From NCBI GenBank assembly GCA_008973525.1, contig WACJ01000251.1, positions 434,001 through 498,000 on the forward strand: 64,000 bases of DNA, read 5' to 3'. The stretch is from Stenopsyche tienmushanensis. Lineage: Eukaryota; Arthropoda; Insecta; Trichoptera; Stenopsychidae. A program made the position numbers and the translations under genes. Below the pieces are notes generated by a model. The model saw only the letters and a program-made list of their open reading frames with translations. It did not search any database and was not told the DNA's origin. Below are positions 61,401-64,000 of the stretch, in pieces. The stretch's first letter is position 1. Each line of letters begins with the position of its first letter.

Positions 61401-63519
61401 CAATGGATCAAAATATCGGCAGGAGACTTTTTTGCTGAAGATATTAGAAAGATTATCCCTTGGCTCACAAAATGCATTGAAAAGAAAAGCGACTACGTCA
61501 ATAAATAGTATTTCATATACATTTCTGAATTTGCCTTTTCAATTTAAAAAATTGAGTACTCTTCCTTTCTGGATGTGCCCTCATATATAGAATCGGTTGA
61601 ATAGATGAACGGGTGTAAAATATATAATTTAAATTAAAATCAAATCTTATTTTTCAGTTCATACTTCAGTGAAAATGGCTTGGAATATAACGTTGCTAGA
61701 GTTCCAATCGGTGGATGCGATTTTTCTACGCATCCATATGCGTATAATATGTACCCAGAAGATGATTTAACTTTATCAAACTTTTCCTTAACGATGGAAG
61801 ATTTCGAGTATAAAGTGTGTTTAATTAACAGCGCAAAAAATTATTATGTATTATAGTTTTCTAGAAATTCTAAGAGTTCAAAAAAATTAAAGATGTTTTC
61901 GCCTTTGAATCGGTGATGATGTTTTTGTTACGTTATAGAAAATTATTATGCATACATATTCATAAGCGGAGTATAAACGAGTTGGCAATGTCAAACTGCG
62001 TTATTAATTATTGTGTTATTTTAGATGGCATTAATAAAAGAAGCAAAAGCAGTAGCAACTGATGAAATACTACTCATTGCTTCAGCATGGTCTCCTCCCA
62101 TTTGGATGAAAACAAATAAAAAATACGGGGGAGAAAGTAGATTATTGCCGCAATATTTTCAAACCTGGGCTGATTATCATTTAAGGTGAATAACATAAAT
62201 ATGATTTGTCATTTCATATCAGTATTTTTCAGAAAAATAATTTTTCAATAGATTTTTGCAAGAATATATCAAAGAAGACATATCATTTTGGGCCATAACA
62301 ACAGGGAACGAGCCGTCAAACGGTGTTATTCCAGTAATGGGATTTAATTCTCTCGGATGGATGCCAGAACAGCAGGTTTTATTTTCGTTTAAATAACATT
62401 GAAGCTTTCATGAACAAATATATTTTTTTATTGGAAATCTTTAAATGCATTTTATTTTGCTCGATAGGCAAAATGGGTTGCTGAGAATTTAGGACCAACT
62501 ATAAAACAGTCTGAATTTTCTGATATAAAGATTCTTGCATTAGACGATCAAAGATTTAGTCTTCCTTGGTGGATCGAATGGGTAAATATGCAGAATTATA
62601 TAATAATTATTCTAATTGTTCTATGAGATATATTTAGTTGTTAAAATGGCTATATAAAATAAGATATAAGTCTTATTATTATATTACAGATGGCAAAGAA
62701 TAACGACACTATGCAATATATCGACGGAATTGCTACTCATTGGTATTGGAGTCAAATTATTCCACCAAAGCCAATAGAAACCACGCATCAAATATTCCCC
62801 GATAAATTCTTTATTTCAACAGAAGCATGTGTCGGTAGGTTTTACTTGGTTTTACATATGTTTTATTGTAAATCAAAATTGTGTTTTTGTATGATTGTTC
62901 GTTAATTTTTTTATATGCAAGGTGATAAACCATGGGAAACTGAAAAAGTGGAACTTGGATCGTGGGCCAGGGGTGAAATGTATATCAAAGATATTACTGA
63001 GGTAAAACTTGCATTATTCTTTATTTTTGTTGAAATTACATATAATCAAAAATTAATATTATTGAACAGAACCTCAATCATTGGTTTACAAGTTGGGTTG
63101 ATTGGAATTTGGGATTGGATAAACGAGGGGGTCCAAATTGGTTCGATAACTATGTTGATTCGCCAGTGATTGTCATGAGCGAAGATGATGAATTTTTGAA
63201 ACAGCCTATGTTTTATGCTATGGGACACTTTAGCAAATTCATACCGCGTGGATCTGTAAGAGTAGAAATACAAAATATCAGAGGAAGTGTTGATAGTGTT
63301 GCATTGCTACGACCCGACGGTGGAATCACAGTTGTATTTAATAATCCGTAAGTTCATTTGTATTTAATATGTTTTTTTTTTTACCTTAAATCACATTATT
63401 TATTAATGTTCTTTTTTAGCTTTGATGGCCAAAAGACAGTAATCATACAAGAAGAAGGCAGAGGATTTATTGAATTTATATTACCGCCTCGCTCTGTTCA
63501 TTCGCTGGTATACTGGTGA
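55489..63519 (+). CDS. GBA1: lysosomal glucosylceramidase (glucocerebrosidase, GH30)
   Basis: Hydrolyses glucosylceramide to glucose and ceramide in the lysosome. Twelve coding exons: 55489-55552, 59543-59679, 60079-60196, 60510-60639, 61658-61814, 62025-62185, 62252-62375, 62468-62581, 62690-62834, 62922-63001, 63070-63347 and 63420-63519. All are GT-AG and in phase, giving 535 aa (human precursor 536). Residues 1-21 form a signal peptide (ILLVFGVLLAS core). Conserved blocks include FGFGGSFTDAAG, YNVARVPIGGCDFS, ASAWSPPIWMKTN, ITTGNEPSNG with the acid/base Glu 276, LALDDQR, IATHWYW, STEACVG with the nucleophile Glu 380, WTDWN-like WVDWNLGL, GGPNW, and QPMFYAMGHFSKFIP. Paired Cys near the N-terminus (CNPRQYNHDSVVCVC) match the family. 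No disabling change was seen. Intron 1 (4 kb) and the 1-kb intron 4 hold repeats. AATAAA signals lie near 63630. Confidence 0.96.
56440..56720 (+). repeat. repeat family R3, copy 1 (intron 1 of glucosylceramidase)
   Basis: Shares with 57385-57665, in the same order, CACGGGCGCAACTGG, TTTTTATAATAT, AGCGGTCCGAAAAG-GGACCG and CACTC-GTCCTCTTTTAGGGC. Class unknown. The hyphenated palindrome CGGTCCGAAAAGCGGACCG is its most striking part. Confidence 0.55.
57238..57360 (+). repeat. repeat family R1, head-only copy
   Basis: ATTAGCGAATATCTGGCATG, then CGTTGCAATGCC, TTATTTGAAAAGCAGTACG and GTGGTTTATTGCTTCAGGCC match the head of the 17.3-kb copy. It is cut off before the middle section and runs into R3 copy 2. 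Confidence 0.55.
57385..57665 (+). repeat. repeat family R3, copy 2
   Basis: Direct repeat of 56440-56720, about 0.9 kb downstream, with roughly 80 percent similarity by eye across the shared blocks. Sequence from 57790 to 58010 is also GC-richer but not obviously related. Confidence 0.55.
58275..58555 (+). repeat. repeat family R1, copy lacking the head
   Basis: Contains AGACCAATATGCGGCAACAT, CGCTAAACGTCTCGCATAAA and ATCGGATGAACGGTATGGCA, ending in the ACAAACAAACATTG run. Its start continues the section missing from the head-only copy at 57.24-57.36 kb, so the two may be parts of one element split by R3. Confidence 0.6.
60868..61589 (+). mobile_element. internally deleted mariner element in intron 4 of glucosylceramidase
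   Basis: The left end TACGAGGCATATCCAAAAAG and the right end, reverse-complemented (TATGAGGGCACATCCAGAAA), are mariner-type inverted termini. Between them are broken-frame C-terminal transposase blocks: LPQGETINTV, RRFFIDDEIQNAIKQW, AEDIRKIIPWLTKCIEK and SDYVNK. At about 0.72 kb against 1.3 kb for a full mariner, the N-terminal half is gone. Stops and shifts make it inactive. It lies in the same orientation as the host gene. Confidence 0.8.
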
Positions 63520-64000
63520 TTGTTATATTTTTCTATCATGATACGAAGTTAATCGTTGATTAAAGAAATATGAAAACAACCATTTTGTTTTTCTCATAAT
63601 TTTTCTATTAATGTAAGTTAAACCAAAAGAAAATAAAATAAAACCGCATTTTATTTGTGTTTACACGTTTATTAAAATTTATGTGACTGTATAAAAATGT
63701 AAGATTTACACCACCTTCATTCTTCAGACTAGATAGGATAAGTAAATATGTATTAATATAGATACAAAACATGATGTTGAAAATATTTCTTAAATTTACC
63801 TTATATTGTTTAAATACAATTTATTTTTGATATAAAGACATATTCTTAGAATGTATGTTTTTATAAATTCCATGCCATCTTAATTAATAAGTAGATATGC
63901 ACATATCAACATTAATTAATGAACACATTATTTTTAATAAATAACGAAATTTACATTAATCATGCCGTCAACATGATGTGCAAAACACTGGGATCGTTTG
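63520..64000. other. 3' flank of glucosylceramidase
   Basis: AATAAA-type signals near 63630-63640 probably end the transcript. The remainder is AT-rich without recognisable features. Confidence 0.4.

Overview
The window looks like nuclear DNA of an arthropod, most likely an insect. It is strongly AT-rich, the genes are split by short GT-AG introns with AT-rich acceptors, and most of the intergenic sequence is decayed transposons. A ZAD-type zinc-finger gene (a family largely confined to arthropods) and a dopamine N-acetyltransferase-like gene support this. I cannot name the order or species from sequence alone.

Five protein-coding genes can be built exon by exon with consistent splice phases. 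On the minus strand: an arylalkylamine/dopamine N-acetyltransferase-like GNAT gene (9976-13104, 3 coding exons, 218 aa), a ZAD + six-finger C2H2 protein (26130-30289, 4 coding exons, 440 aa) and V-ATPase subunit D (31749-35074, 6 coding exons, 246 aa). On the plus strand: alpha-1,6-fucosyltransferase FUT8 (41878-44789, 9 coding exons, about 601 aa) and lysosomal glucosylceramidase (55489-63519, 12 exons, 535 aa). A CpG-rich block at 5155-5424 ending in a minus-strand splice donor looks like the promoter and first exon of another gene that continues left of the window.

Region by region: 1-4.1 kb is nested transposon debris (mariner, jerky/Tigger-like, piggyBac-like, a TTAA MITE). 4.1-10 kb is AT-rich with one orphan promoter and a SINE/hAT-like patch. 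10-13 kb is the acetyltransferase. 13-26 kb is a gene desert with BEL/Pao, RTE-like LINE and SINE-like remnants. 26-35 kb is the zinc-finger gene, with a mariner relic in its intron, followed by subunit D. 35-41.6 kb is an AT-rich spacer with a GC-rich probable plus-strand promoter. 41.6-44.8 kb is FUT8. 44.8-55.4 kb is a second desert rich in MITEs, including a foldback, a small hAT element, a piggyBac element and a GC-rich insertion with a clean 15-bp duplication. 55.4-63.5 kb is glucosylceramidase with large repeat-filled introns.

The genes are ordinary housekeeping or metabolic genes and do not form a pathway or cluster. Subunit D (V-ATPase lumen acidification) and glucosylceramidase both serve the lysosome, but I infer nothing from their proximity. 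The observations most worth checking are two single-base +1 shifts in conserved parts of FUT8 while the other four genes are intact; a GC-AG intron in FUT8; two piggyBac elements whose uninterrupted target sites are both present elsewhere in this window; and several precisely delimited insertions with target duplications. I saw no prokaryotic-type system, CRISPR array or rRNA gene, and nothing I would call a new biological system.
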